Assembly: GCA_040387475.1 (NCBI GenBank)
Contig: JAZKDT010000061.1
Coordinates: 6,708 to 70,707 of the forward strand
Direction of reading: 5' to 3'
DNA: 64,000 nucleotides
Source of the DNA: UBA4416 sp040387475
GTDB taxonomy: Bacteria > Bacteroidota > Bacteroidia > B-17B0 > Aurantibacillaceae
The notes below the pieces were generated by a model, which worked only from the letters and a program-made list of their open reading frames with translations, was not told the origin of the DNA and searched no databases. This document shows, one piece after another, positions 55,111 to 62,629 of the stretch (position 1 is the first letter of the stretch; each line of letters opens with the position of its first letter). The translations under genes and the position numbers were made by a program.

Positions 55111-55200
55111 TACTCGATTTTAACCAAAAAGGGGTACTTGGTTTTTCCAGGTAAGGGTACTTGGTTTTTCCAAGTAGGGGTACTTGGTTTTAACCAAGTA
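55111..55200. repeat. Tandem 23-bp quasi-palindromic repeats (operator-like array)
   Basis: Units start at 55111, 55135, 55158 and 55181 (spacing 24, 23, 23). The unit is TACTTGGTTTTTCC plus AGTAGGGG or similar. Each contains an inverted repeat, such as TACTTGG-5 bp-CCAAGTA in unit 3 and TACTTGGTT-2 bp-AACCAAGTA in unit 4. The array lies 77 bp before the 55277 gene and looks like multiple binding sites. Inverted copies occur at 58308-58395. Confidence 0.85.
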
Positions 55201-55276
55201 TACGTGTTTGGCACAATAGCTGTTTTAACTCAATTAATTAAACTAAATCAATTAAACCCTTTAAATTTTAAACGTT

Positions 55277-55597
55277 ATGGCATTTACAGGAAACGAAGCA
55301 GAACAATTTCCATTAGTTACCGCTGCAGAATGGACAGCAAATTACAGAAATTCTATCCCCGTGGGAGAGACGATTGCCCATTTCTTTGGTAAGAATATTA
55401 TCAACGATATTCTGGCGCAAGACGGTTGCATGGGTATTCGAATTTATTATGCTTTAGATGAATCAGGAAAAAAACAGCTGATAATAGTTGGAGCTGACGC
55501 AAATGAAAACGATATTTACGAAGGCGTTATTGCTGAGAGATCGTACGTATGTCCTCCTTTCTGTACTAACCAGCTAAGCCCATTAAAAAACGGATAG
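55277..55597 (+). CDS. Conserved hypothetical small protein
   Basis: 106 residues with no signal peptide. The central DGCMGIRIYYALDESGKKQL and GENxx-like AEEWTANYR opening recur, in my recollection, in small Bacteroidota proteins often encoded beside two-component genes; this recognition is weak. A C-terminal PPFCTNQLSPLKNG contains a Cys. It is the first gene of a cassette and lies directly after the 23-bp array. Confidence 0.65.
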   Translation: MAFTGNEAEQFPLVTAAEWTANYRNSIPVGETIAHFFGKNIINDILAQDGCMGIRIYYALDESGKKQLIIVGADANENDIYEGVIAERSYVCPPFCTNQLSPLKNG

Positions 55598-55655
55598 TAT
55601 ACAACCATTAGTTAACATATTACCTCATATTTCTGCACACGCAGTCATTGTTCCC

Positions 55656-56096
55656 TTGGTACTATGTATTTTTAAATACAAGGCTTTTAACTCCATGTTA
55701 AAGGCCTTGTTTGTTTACCTCCTGGTTATTCTAATTTTCGAAATGGGTTGGTTTAACAGCTATCAATATCCTAATGTATTTACCCTGCTCGAATACCTGT
55801 GCATTTACGCCATGTTTTATTTTGAAACAACGCACCGCATCATCAAAGGCTATTTTAAACTCATTGCCTGGTTCTTTACCATGTTTACAGTGGCTGAGAT
55901 CATCTTTTTTCCACAGGAAGATTATTTGTTAATGGCCGACTATTTACTGGTTATTTTCATGGCCCTGTTGTTCTTTTACCAGCTGTTAAGCAACTTAACC
56001 ATTGCACGGCTTAAAGATTATCCCTTCTTTTATTTTAATACCGGCTTCCTCATTTACTTTTGCGGCTCCTTCTTTATTTTCCTTTTTTCCAATTGA
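55656..56096 (+). CDS. Hypothetical integral membrane protein
   Basis: 146 residues with about five hydrophobic segments, rich in Phe and Tyr. The TTG start at 55656 is provisional: the frame stays open upstream to a stop at 55596 and encodes more hydrophobic residues (IQPLVNILPHISAHAVIVPL), so the true N-terminus may be about 20 residues longer and begin at a rare start codon. No family recognised; its place between the small protein and the kinase suggests a sensor-accessory role. Confidence 0.6.
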   Translation: MVLCIFKYKAFNSMLKALFVYLLVILIFEMGWFNSYQYPNVFTLLEYLCIYAMFYFETTHRIIKGYFKLIAWFFTMFTVAEIIFFPQEDYLLMADYLLVIFMALLFFYQLLSNLTIARLKDYPFFYFNTGFLIYFCGSFFIFLFSN

Positions 56097-56263
56097 ATTT
56101 TTTAGTGATAATAATCATTCTTTCTCTTTTTATATTTATTATCCTTATTTATTTTCCTTTTTTCCAAGCAGGTTTCGGTATTGGATAAACAGATCATAAA
56201 TATGATCGCCATGTTTCATTCTTTCCTAAATATCTTCTATCTTTCGTTATTTACAATCGGTAT

Positions 56264-57076
56264 ATGGAAGGCCCGCAAAACATAATCCTTTTAATCGTTA
56301 TTGGCTGCATCAGCATGATATTGATGGCGGCCATTGTGGTATTATTTGTAGCCCTGTATAAACGCAACATGCTGCAAAAAGAAAATGAGATCAAGATCAT
56401 TGAACAGCAACAGCAAATTGCCCTCTTTAAAGCTTCGGTAGAAATTGAAGAACAGCAAAAAGAAAAAATTGCCCGTAACCTGCACGACGAGATCAATCCC
56501 CTACTGGCGGTTTTAAAATTCAATTTAAGCAAGCACCGTATTGAAGCGCGTAAAGATAAATTTGATCCCGATAGTTTAATAGCTGATACCAGCTTACTGG
56601 ATAAAGCCATTGAAGGTATCCGCACCACCTGCCTGGATTTGATCCCTTCCTTTTTATTACAATATGGTTTGGTTAAGTCGCTTGAACAATACCTCGATCA
56701 TGTGCAGCAAATTGGCCATGTAGAGGTAGAGTTTGAAAATAACATTCCCGATGATGCCCTCAACAGCTTCGAGAAACAGGACCAGCTCAACACGTACCGC
56801 ATTTGCCTCGAAATACTCAACAATATTTTTAAGCATGCCGCCTGCACCCGGTTAAAAATGAACATGAGCTTTCAGCAACAGCAACTCGTTATACACATCA
56901 GCCACAACGGCCTGGGTGTAAGCAATACCGACATGGATCATTATACCGAAACCTCCAAAGGTCTTGGCTTAAAATCGTTAAAAGCCCGCGCCCTCATTTT
57001 AAACTCCACTATTAACTATTTAAAAGAAACACCCTACTCTTCTGTAACACTTAGTATTCCTTACACTCATGGCTAA
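56264..57076 (+). CDS. Sensor histidine kinase (HisKA_3 type)
   Basis: 270 residues: one N-terminal membrane segment (about 8-31), a coiled helix, the phospho-acceptor His74 in ARNLHDEINPLL, and a HATPase domain with LEILNNIFKHA (N box) and GLGLKSLKARA. The G1 box reads ISHNGLGVSN, with His in place of the conserved Asp that contacts adenine, which could reduce ATP binding. There is no extracytoplasmic sensor domain, so input may come from the neighbouring membrane protein. It overlaps the regulator gene by 8 bp. Confidence 0.88.
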   Translation: MEGPQNIILLIVIGCISMILMAAIVVLFVALYKRNMLQKENEIKIIEQQQQIALFKASVEIEEQQKEKIARNLHDEINPLLAVLKFNLSKHRIEARKDKFDPDSLIADTSLLDKAIEGIRTTCLDLIPSFLLQYGLVKSLEQYLDHVQQIGHVEVEFENNIPDDALNSFEKQDQLNTYRICLEILNNIFKHAACTRLKMNMSFQQQQLVIHISHNGLGVSNTDMDHYTETSKGLGLKSLKARALILNSTINYLKETPYSSVTLSIPYTHG

Positions 57077-57719
57077 AAGAATAAACATAGGCATTGCCGA
57101 CGACCATTTGGTATTACGCCAGGGATTGGTTTCCCTGTTGAAAGAATATGATAACCTCAATGTTATCCTGGATGTGAATAACGGCAAAGAGCTCATGGAA
57201 GAGCTTAAGAACAAAAAGCCCGACATTATTTTACTGGATATTGAAATGCCCATCATGAACGGAAAAGTAGCGCTCGAAAAAATGCAGATCAAGTATCCCA
57301 ACCTAAAGGTGATCATTATGAGCATGCACTTTAACGACGGTTATATTATTGAATACATAAAAAAAGGCGCTTGCGCGTTTTTACCGAAGAACTGTGATAT
57401 TGATAAAATTGTGGAAGCCATTTTATCGGTGCATAAAAACGGGTATTATTATGACGACCGGGTGTCATCGGCCATGGCGGCTACCATTAAGCGCATGAGC
57501 TTTCAGCAGGACCTGGTACCGGGAACCGATTTTACCAAACGCGAGCTGGAAATATTAACCCTTATTTGCCGTAAAAAAAGCAGCACCGAAATTGCCACTG
57601 AACTCAACCTGAGCGCCCGAACCGTAGAAGGCCACCGCTATAACATTGCTAAAAAAATAAATATTACCGACCAGGCCGAACTCATTGACTATGCGCTGAA
57701 AACCAAACTGATCAAGTAA
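57069..57719 (+). CDS. NarL/FixJ-family response regulator
   Basis: 216 residues. The receiver domain has the acidic pocket ADDH (10-13), phospho-acceptor Asp57 in ILLDIEMP, and the late FLPK lysine. A LuxR-type DNA-binding domain (about 150-210) has LTKRELEIL-like text (FTKRELEILTLI), and IATELNLSARTVEGHRYNI as its recognition helix. It is translationally coupled to the kinase. The 23-bp palindromic arrays on both sides are candidate targets. Confidence 0.93.
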   Translation: MAKRINIGIADDHLVLRQGLVSLLKEYDNLNVILDVNNGKELMEELKNKKPDIILLDIEMPIMNGKVALEKMQIKYPNLKVIIMSMHFNDGYIIEYIKKGACAFLPKNCDIDKIVEAILSVHKNGYYYDDRVSSAMAATIKRMSFQQDLVPGTDFTKRELEILTLICRKKSSTEIATELNLSARTVEGHRYNIAKKINITDQAELIDYALKTKLIK

Positions 57720-57722
57720 CAC

Positions 57723-58298
57723 ATGAAAGCAGTAAAGGCGCTGGCTTACGTTGTACTCATCGGTCCTTTGTATATTTTACTGAATACTATCTTCCGATAT
57801 GCCTTTATGGGTTCCGCTGCTTTAGTTGACGGCGCCGTATTTAACCCACAGGTGTATGGCTTTTATTGCCACTTAAAAAAGCACGCGTTTGACGAAAGCA
57901 TTCACCCACGTTTTTTAGAATATGCATTTACGCTGGCGGCGGTTCACCTGCTGTGTTTTTTGCTGTTGTTTTGGAAACGCTTTGATCGTTTTCGTTCCAT
58001 ACTCATCATCCTGTTTAGTTTGGATATCATCGCGTTGATCTGCTATCTTCTTTTTGAATACATGAACGCTCCCTTTTTTCGGATGTTTTTTACCAACTCA
58101 GCCATGTACCTGGTAAGCGGCTATTTAACCGGTTTGGCTGTTATCATTCCTCTTACACTTATCATTCTAAAAGCTGCGTTGCTAACATACAAACATCGCC
58201 ACTTCATGAGTAAACACAGCGCTTACCTGTTTTTGCTATCGCTGCTCTCCGTGCTGTTTTGGTACATGGCGCGTATCGTTTATTTTAGATATTCCTGA
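57723..58298 (+). CDS. Hypothetical integral membrane protein
   Basis: 191 residues with four or five hydrophobic segments (about 6-28, 62-82, 92-112, 122-145, 165-182). The loop VYGFYCHLKKHAFDESIHPRF has a Cys and His residues. It follows the regulator by 3 bp and is the last gene of the cassette before the inverted 23-bp array. No family recognised. Confidence 0.65.
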   Translation: MKAVKALAYVVLIGPLYILLNTIFRYAFMGSAALVDGAVFNPQVYGFYCHLKKHAFDESIHPRFLEYAFTLAAVHLLCFLLLFWKRFDRFRSILIILFSLDIIALICYLLFEYMNAPFFRMFFTNSAMYLVSGYLTGLAVIIPLTLIILKAALLTYKHRHFMSKHSAYLFLLSLLSVLFWYMARIVYFRYS

Positions 58299-58307
58299 AA
58301 CCAGGTA

Positions 58308-58395
58308 CCCCTACCCGGAAAAACCAAGTAGCCTTTTCTGCAAAAACCAAGTAACCAAATCGAGTATAAAATCAGGTAGGGCTACTTGGTTGGTT
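58308..58395. repeat. Inverted copies of the 23-bp quasi-palindromic array
   Basis: Read on the minus strand: TACTTGGTTTTTGCAGAAAA (23-bp unit 58331-58353) and TACTTGGTTTTTCCGGGTAG (23-bp unit 58308-58330), plus TACTCGATTT and TACCTGATTT partial units. They match the array at 55111-55200 in opposite orientation, so the five-gene cassette lies between inverted arrays. The TACTCGATTTT start of the first array is also mirrored here. Confidence 0.8.
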
Positions 58396-58453
58396 TTTGG
58401 AGGGGATGGGTTATGTTTGTTTGGAGCTTATAGGTGGATTTAAATACGATAAT

Positions 58454-58557
58454 ATGAAAAACATAATCTTACTGATCATAACTTTATTAGGTGTGAATAT
58501 TATGGACAAGCCATCCTAAATATGTTAGGTACAATTTATAAAATAACAGATATATGA
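58454..58557 (+). pseudogene. Remnant of a secreted protein gene (frameshifted)
   Basis: ATG at 58454 opens MKNIILLIITLLGVNI, a perfect secretion signal core, but the frame then gives MDKPS and stops (58517-58519). Adding one base before 58501 restores YGQAILNMLGTIYKITD, in which Y-G-Q-A is a typical signal-peptidase site, until a stop at 58555-58557. This looks like a truncated gene with a one-base deletion; the body is lost. Confidence 0.5.
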
Positions 58558-58748
58558 ACAATAACATTCAGACGGCTAATTCAAATATGGAGCAAACTAT
58601 TGCGTCTCCGAGCCAAATCGAACAATTTAAATCCATTTACTATTTACTAAAAGGAAAGCGCGATACTGATATAAAGCTTTTTCATGAATTAAAATCTTTA
58701 AGCACATTGAAATTATTGAACTTAATGACAAAATATATAGGAAACTAG
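58554..58748 (+). CDS. Small hypothetical protein
   Basis: 64 residues, polar start (MNNNIQTANSNMEQTIAS) then a Lys/Leu-rich helix (FHELKSLSTLKLLNLMTKY). It lies 112 bp upstream of the OLD-like gene and is equally AT-rich. Coding status is uncertain. Confidence 0.35.
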   Translation: MNNNIQTANSNMEQTIASPSQIEQFKSIYYLLKGKRDTDIKLFHELKSLSTLKLLNLMTKYIGN

Positions 58749-58860
58749 AGTTACATACGCTAGTAACAAACATTGTAGGTTTAATTGTTTCACTATCAAA
58801 TAATCAAATGAAGTAAAATAAATTAAATCTTCACCGATAAATCACTTTATAGATGTAATA

Positions 58861-60750
58861 ATGATACTATCAAAAATTCAGATAATAAATTATAAAAGTT
58901 GTAACAACATTTTTATGGATTTAGAAAAAGACAATCCAAATATTTTAATTGGAATAAATGACTCCGGTAAATCATCAATTTTAAATGCTATAGGCTTATT
59001 ATTAGACGAGAAACAAAAATTTAATTTTATACAAGAAGATAAAGCTAAAAAAGACCTTTCAAACACTTTAATAAGTCCGGACATTTTTATGCAAATATTT
59101 GAAAATTTAGGTATTCCAGTTTTAAACTATTCTGAAACAAGTTGCTACGTCATTGGTGAATTAACCCTAGAGGAAAATGATATCAATGAAGAACTTTCAA
59201 CTCATTTACAATGGGTTTTAGATAAGCAGGAAGTTGAAAAAATCTGGCTTGCGAGAATATTGGATAATTCAAACAACTCATCTAATCACTATATATTGAC
59301 TCCTCAAGGTATTGACGACAGAAATGAATATTATAAAGAAAAAGCTACAGCACTTTCTAAAGTTGCCAAAGACAAGAAAATTGAGAAAATAGAAAACAAA
59401 AATAATGCTGGCAGATTTTCTGCCTTAGAACTTTTNNNNNNNNNNCCAAGTTGGGCTGAATATAAACTCGATAAAAATATATTTCCTCAGTATCGTTATC
59501 TTGACTGGAATATATCTATGGAACAATTAAATCTGTTCACAAAAGATACTATGCAACAACAGGTGAAGATTGAATTACAAGAAGCAAGAAAATATGCAAA
59601 TGAAAAAAGGCAATTAGCTCAAGAAAAAATAAATAAAGAGCTTGACGGTTTTGCAGACACTTTTCTAAAAGATGTTCCTTCTATAGAAAAATTAAAGGCA
59701 AATATTTATTTTGATGTCGAACCTAGAATTACAGATATAGTAATTAATAAAAAAAATAGTGTGGGCGATATCCACATCGATTCTCAAGGAGAAGGTGTAA
59801 AAAGACAAATTTGGTTCTCTCTGATTAAGTGGAATGCTCTAAATTCAATAAATCTAGAGCATAAAAACAAAAAATTCATTTGGTGTTTTGACGAACCAGA
59901 GACTCATCTCTATCCCTCAGCTCAAAGAGACTTTTACACTATTATTAAGCAAACATCATTAGCAAATGTACAATCTTTAATAAGTACACATTCAACTATT
60001 TTCGTTGATAAAACACTTATTAAAAGCATCTATAAAATTGATCTTGTAGAGGGCGTAACTAAAAACTCAAAGTGTTCATCAGTCGATGATATATATTCAA
60101 GTTTAAAACTAAAAAATAGCGACTTTTTATTTTATGATCAATTTATTGTCGTAGAAGGCGATACTGAAGAAATTTTAATTCCTCATTTCTATTTTATTGT
60201 AAATGGAACCACTATCGAATCAGATAACATTAGACTTATAAATCTTGGAGGCAAAGATAAAATCTCTCAAAATGCTATAATCCTAGATGGTATTTTGGGA
60301 GAATTTAAAAAAAGTGATTCTACGGTTTACTTTTTGTTAGACAATGATGCTAAATATAAATTTACACAATACGAAATTGATAAATATAACCCAACATTCA
60401 TCGGTAAGCAGGATATTGAAGACTCAATCCATTCTTCAGTTTGGGAAAAGCTTATATCAGAAAATTTCGAAGAGTCGCTTAGAATTTCATTAGCTGAAAT
60501 TAACTCAATAAAGGACGGTATTAGGGATAATGCAGAAGAGGAAAGTAAAAAGAAGTTTTACCCATGTTTAACTAATCTGATACGAAAAAAGCTTATTGCA
60601 TTAGAACGAGATGATTATTATACGATAGATTCTGCTTTACCTTCAAAAGGAACAGAATCGGGGAGACTAATAATAAAATATATTGTCAATGAAAATCAAT
60701 TAGATGTAACATTGACAGATAAACTAAAAGCAATAAAAGCTAGCTGCTAA
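58861..60750 (+). CDS. OLD-family ATPase with TOPRIM nuclease domain
   Basis: 629 residues as translated, across a ten-N gap. The N-terminal ATPase has Walker A GINDSGKSS (31-39) and Walker B FIWCFDEPETHLYPSAQ, the OLD/RecF signature. From about residue 425 a TOPRIM domain has VVEGDTEE and LLDNDAK, the expected acidic residues. OLD proteins act as DNA nucleases and in phage defence. There is no adjacent UvrD-like helicase, so it resembles the single-gene class. The gene is visibly richer in AT than its neighbours, consistent with acquisition by transfer. No partner effector was found. Confidence 0.86.
   Translation: MILSKIQIINYKSCNNIFMDLEKDNPNILIGINDSGKSSILNAIGLLLDEKQKFNFIQEDKAKKDLSNTLISPDIFMQIFENLGIPVLNYSETSCYVIGELTLEENDINEELSTHLQWVLDKQEVEKIWLARILDNSNNSSNHYILTPQGIDDRNEYYKEKATALSKVAKDKKIEKIENKNNAGRFSALELXXXXPSWAEYKLDKNIFPQYRYLDWNISMEQLNLFTKDTMQQQVKIELQEARKYANEKRQLAQEKINKELDGFADTFLKDVPSIEKLKANIYFDVEPRITDIVINKKNSVGDIHIDSQGEGVKRQIWFSLIKWNALNSINLEHKNKKFIWCFDEPETHLYPSAQRDFYTIIKQTSLANVQSLISTHSTIFVDKTLIKSIYKIDLVEGVTKNSKCSSVDDIYSSLKLKNSDFLFYDQFIVVEGDTEEILIPHFYFIVNGTTIESDNIRLINLGGKDKISQNAIILDGILGEFKKSDSTVYFLLDNDAKYKFTQYEIDKYNPTFIGKQDIEDSIHSSVWEKLISENFEESLRISLAEINSIKDGIRDNAEEESKKKFYPCLTNLIRKKLIALERDDYYTIDSALPSKGTESGRLIIKYIVNENQLDVTLTDKLKAIKASC
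59436..59445. other. Ten-N assembly gap in the OLD-like gene
   Basis: Ten N between ALEL and PSWAEY. The frame is kept with ten bases, and would also be kept with one base, the same behaviour as the gap at 50956. Confidence 0.95.
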
Positions 60751-60779
60751 AACATTACACTTCTTACACATTGAGATCG

Positions 60780-60804
60780 CTTTCCCGAAGCAAGTTCGGG
60801 AAAG
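60780..60804. repeat. Perfect 10-bp hairpin (REP-like) after the OLD gene
   Basis: CTTTCCCGAA pairs with TTCGGGAAAG around a five-base loop, 30 bp after the OLD stop, with no T tract. The following CCTCGCTATGACGATCCCAC is typical of dispersed Bacteroidota repeats. The remainder of the 60751-60937 gap shows nothing else. Confidence 0.7.
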
Positions 60805-60937
60805 ACCTTACCTCGCTATGACGATCCCACTCAATTAGTTTAACTTTTCGACCCTTCTCATGCGTTTATAACCCATCGCTTCATAATAAACACATTTAAT
60901 CCTGTATATTTAAATACCATTAAGTTACAAAGGAACC

Positions 60938-61054
60938 ATGAAACCATTCACAACATTGTTTCTGTTGCTTGTTAGCGACTACCTGTACAAAAAAATGGAT
61001 CTCGATGCACCTTTAATAGAAGCCCTCAAAATCCTTACCTTCATTATCAAATAA
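60938..61054 (+). CDS. Small hydrophobic peptide ORF
   Basis: 38 residues (MKPFTTLFLLLVSDYLYKK then MDLDAPLIEALKILTFIIK). It has an AGGA-containing leader and ends 6 bp before the lipoprotein gene start, so it could be a translational leader or a small membrane peptide. Too short to be sure. Confidence 0.3.
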   Translation: MKPFTTLFLLLVSDYLYKKMDLDAPLIEALKILTFIIK

Positions 61055-61060
61055 TCCGCT

Positions 61061-61558
61061 ATGACACTTCTTAAGAAATCAGCCATCCTGTTCCTCAGCT
61101 TAACAGCATTTACTGCTTGCTTTAACAACAGCTGGACGGAAGATGAGAGAAAAACGTTTGAAACTACCTGTCACCAAACCGACAGTGTAGAAAACCTGGT
61201 GTGTTTATTTTATGGCTTTGATAACAGTGAATTTGATTCTGTTCTCATCAAAGAATATAAAGATAGCACACTGCTCGACAGCTTTAAGCTGGTGGTTAAT
61301 CCTGCTCAAAGTCCCTCTGATATCAAACGAAAAGAGCGGTCGGCCACCATCCCAAAAAAATTAAGCATTCATAACAGTTATCATTTTATAATTCCTTCAC
61401 AAACACCTTATGTTCTAGACAACATGAACATGGTGATGTGGGCGCATTTTACCATGTCGGGCGAAGATTGGGGATGTGTGATGGGCGACTATACGTTAGA
61501 CAGTGTACGATTTGAACATAGCTCAAATCCTACATTTATAAAACGTCTTACAAAATAG
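61061..61558 (+). CDS. Lipoprotein of unknown function
   Basis: 165 residues. The signal ends LTAFTAC with Cys20 the likely lipid anchor. The mature part is mixed alpha-beta with MVMWAHFTMSGEDWGCVMGD near the C-terminus. No family recognised. It is followed after 97 bp by another exported protein in the same direction. Confidence 0.65.
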   Translation: MTLLKKSAILFLSLTAFTACFNNSWTEDERKTFETTCHQTDSVENLVCLFYGFDNSEFDSVLIKEYKDSTLLDSFKLVVNPAQSPSDIKRKERSATIPKKLSIHNSYHFIIPSQTPYVLDNMNMVMWAHFTMSGEDWGCVMGDYTLDSVRFEHSSNPTFIKRLTK

Positions 61559-61655
61559 ACAATCAAGCTGGTACATTGAAAATCGGCTAGTAGGAAACCT
61601 GTATCTTTAAATTAGCCATACATTATATAGGTCAACAACCTAACACACAAGCATC

Positions 61656-62327
61656 ATGTATAAGTTCATTCTTAAATCAGCCATAGTCATCTTACTGGTA
61701 ACCAATCTTTGTGGGTTTATACAACAAGCACAGATGTTTATTGGTCAGGCACCAAAAGGGTTGCCGCTTATAGACAGCGCGGCAACCGGCCTTACCTGGC
61801 GCATCCTGGTGAATGAGCATTTCGGCTATTTAAATAATCCCGGTTTGTACAGCGACGAAAATGATAGCCTTAATTATTCGGCACGCGTACTTACAGGCGC
61901 CATGTTTGGAGCCGTGTATGGCTGGTATCCGGCTACAGGAAAAAGAATGCGGGATCCCGCAACCAAAAAACGCCTCACCAACCAGTTTTACCAATCGGAA
62001 GCTCAGCAAAAGATCTTGTACAACTGGATTAAACCCTATTACATAGAAGCCTATAAAAAACAGCCAGCCTGGAAAAAGAAAATATACGCAGACATGCTCA
62101 CGCGCATAGAAACTTACCTCGCCGGGTTTAATTACGCTAAAGAATTAAAAACGCTTCACGCCTATCCGGGTTCCACGATTGAGAAAGCGCCTGTCAAATC
62201 GGCCTACGGTAATTTTGCCAAGGCCGAGCAATTTATTTTCCGGCGTATCTATTATAAAGACATGACCCTGGAACAGCTGCGAAAGTGGGCAAAAATCATC
62301 CGGAAAGATTTTGATGCCATCCAATAG
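61656..62327 (+). CDS. Exported hypothetical protein
   Basis: 223 residues with a signal peptide (about 1-22). The mature part is helical, with conserved-looking FGAVYGWYPATGKRMRDPATK and YHPGSTIEKAP-type segments (AYPGSTIEKAPVKSAYG). No family recognised. Its stop is only 5 bp before the heptad-repeat reading frame. Confidence 0.6.
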   Translation: MYKFILKSAIVILLVTNLCGFIQQAQMFIGQAPKGLPLIDSAATGLTWRILVNEHFGYLNNPGLYSDENDSLNYSARVLTGAMFGAVYGWYPATGKRMRDPATKKRLTNQFYQSEAQQKILYNWIKPYYIEAYKKQPAWKKKIYADMLTRIETYLAGFNYAKELKTLHAYPGSTIEKAPVKSAYGNFAKAEQFIFRRIYYKDMTLEQLRKWAKIIRKDFDAIQ

Positions 62328-62332
62328 ATTCA

Positions 62333-62578
62333 TTGACGTATTTTAGGGAGGCCTTACAGGATTTTAGGAGTTCCTTGAAGTATTTTAGTGTATCCTTCAT
62401 CAATATTAGGGAACTCTTGAAGTATTTTAGGGCAGCCTTCATCAATTTTAGGGAACTCTTGAAGTATTTTAGGGAAGCCTTCATCAATTTTAGGGAACCC
62501 CTGAGGTATTTTAGGGAAGCCTTCTATGATTTTAGGGACTCCTTTAATGATTTTACGGCCCCCCCTGAGGTATTTTAA
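62333..62578 (+). CDS. Heptad-repeat reading frame, first part
   Basis: 81 residues from a TTG start, made almost entirely of 7-residue repeats YFREAFI-NFRELLK-like (consensus Y/N-F-R-E-A/L-F/L). Each heptad is one 21-bp unit of array 1. The frame ends early at 62578 because unit 11 has one extra base in a run of seven C. If that run were six C, the frame would continue into the 62526 frame without a break. Confidence 0.45.
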   Translation: MTYFREALQDFRSSLKYFSVSFINIRELLKYFRAAFINFRELLKYFREAFINFREPLRYFREAFYDFRDSFNDFTAPPEVF

Positions 62579-62629
62579 GGAAGCCTTAAATGATTTTAGG
62601 GACCCCTTGAAGTATTTTAGGGGAGCCTT
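62335..62629. repeat. 21-bp tandem array 1 (14 units)
   Basis: Fourteen consecutive units, all 21 bp except unit 11 (62545-62566), which is 22 bp because of CCCCCCC. Units alternate between GAAGTATTTTAGGGAAGCC- and CATCAATTTTAGGGAACTC-type, so the true higher-order period is 42 bp. The core NNATTTTAGGGA is conserved. 21 bp equals two helical turns and seven codons. Confidence 0.95.

Noticed and set aside
55111..55200. CRISPR-like repeats
   Set aside because: 23-bp repeats abut with no spacers and are quasi-palindromic; a binding-site array fits better.
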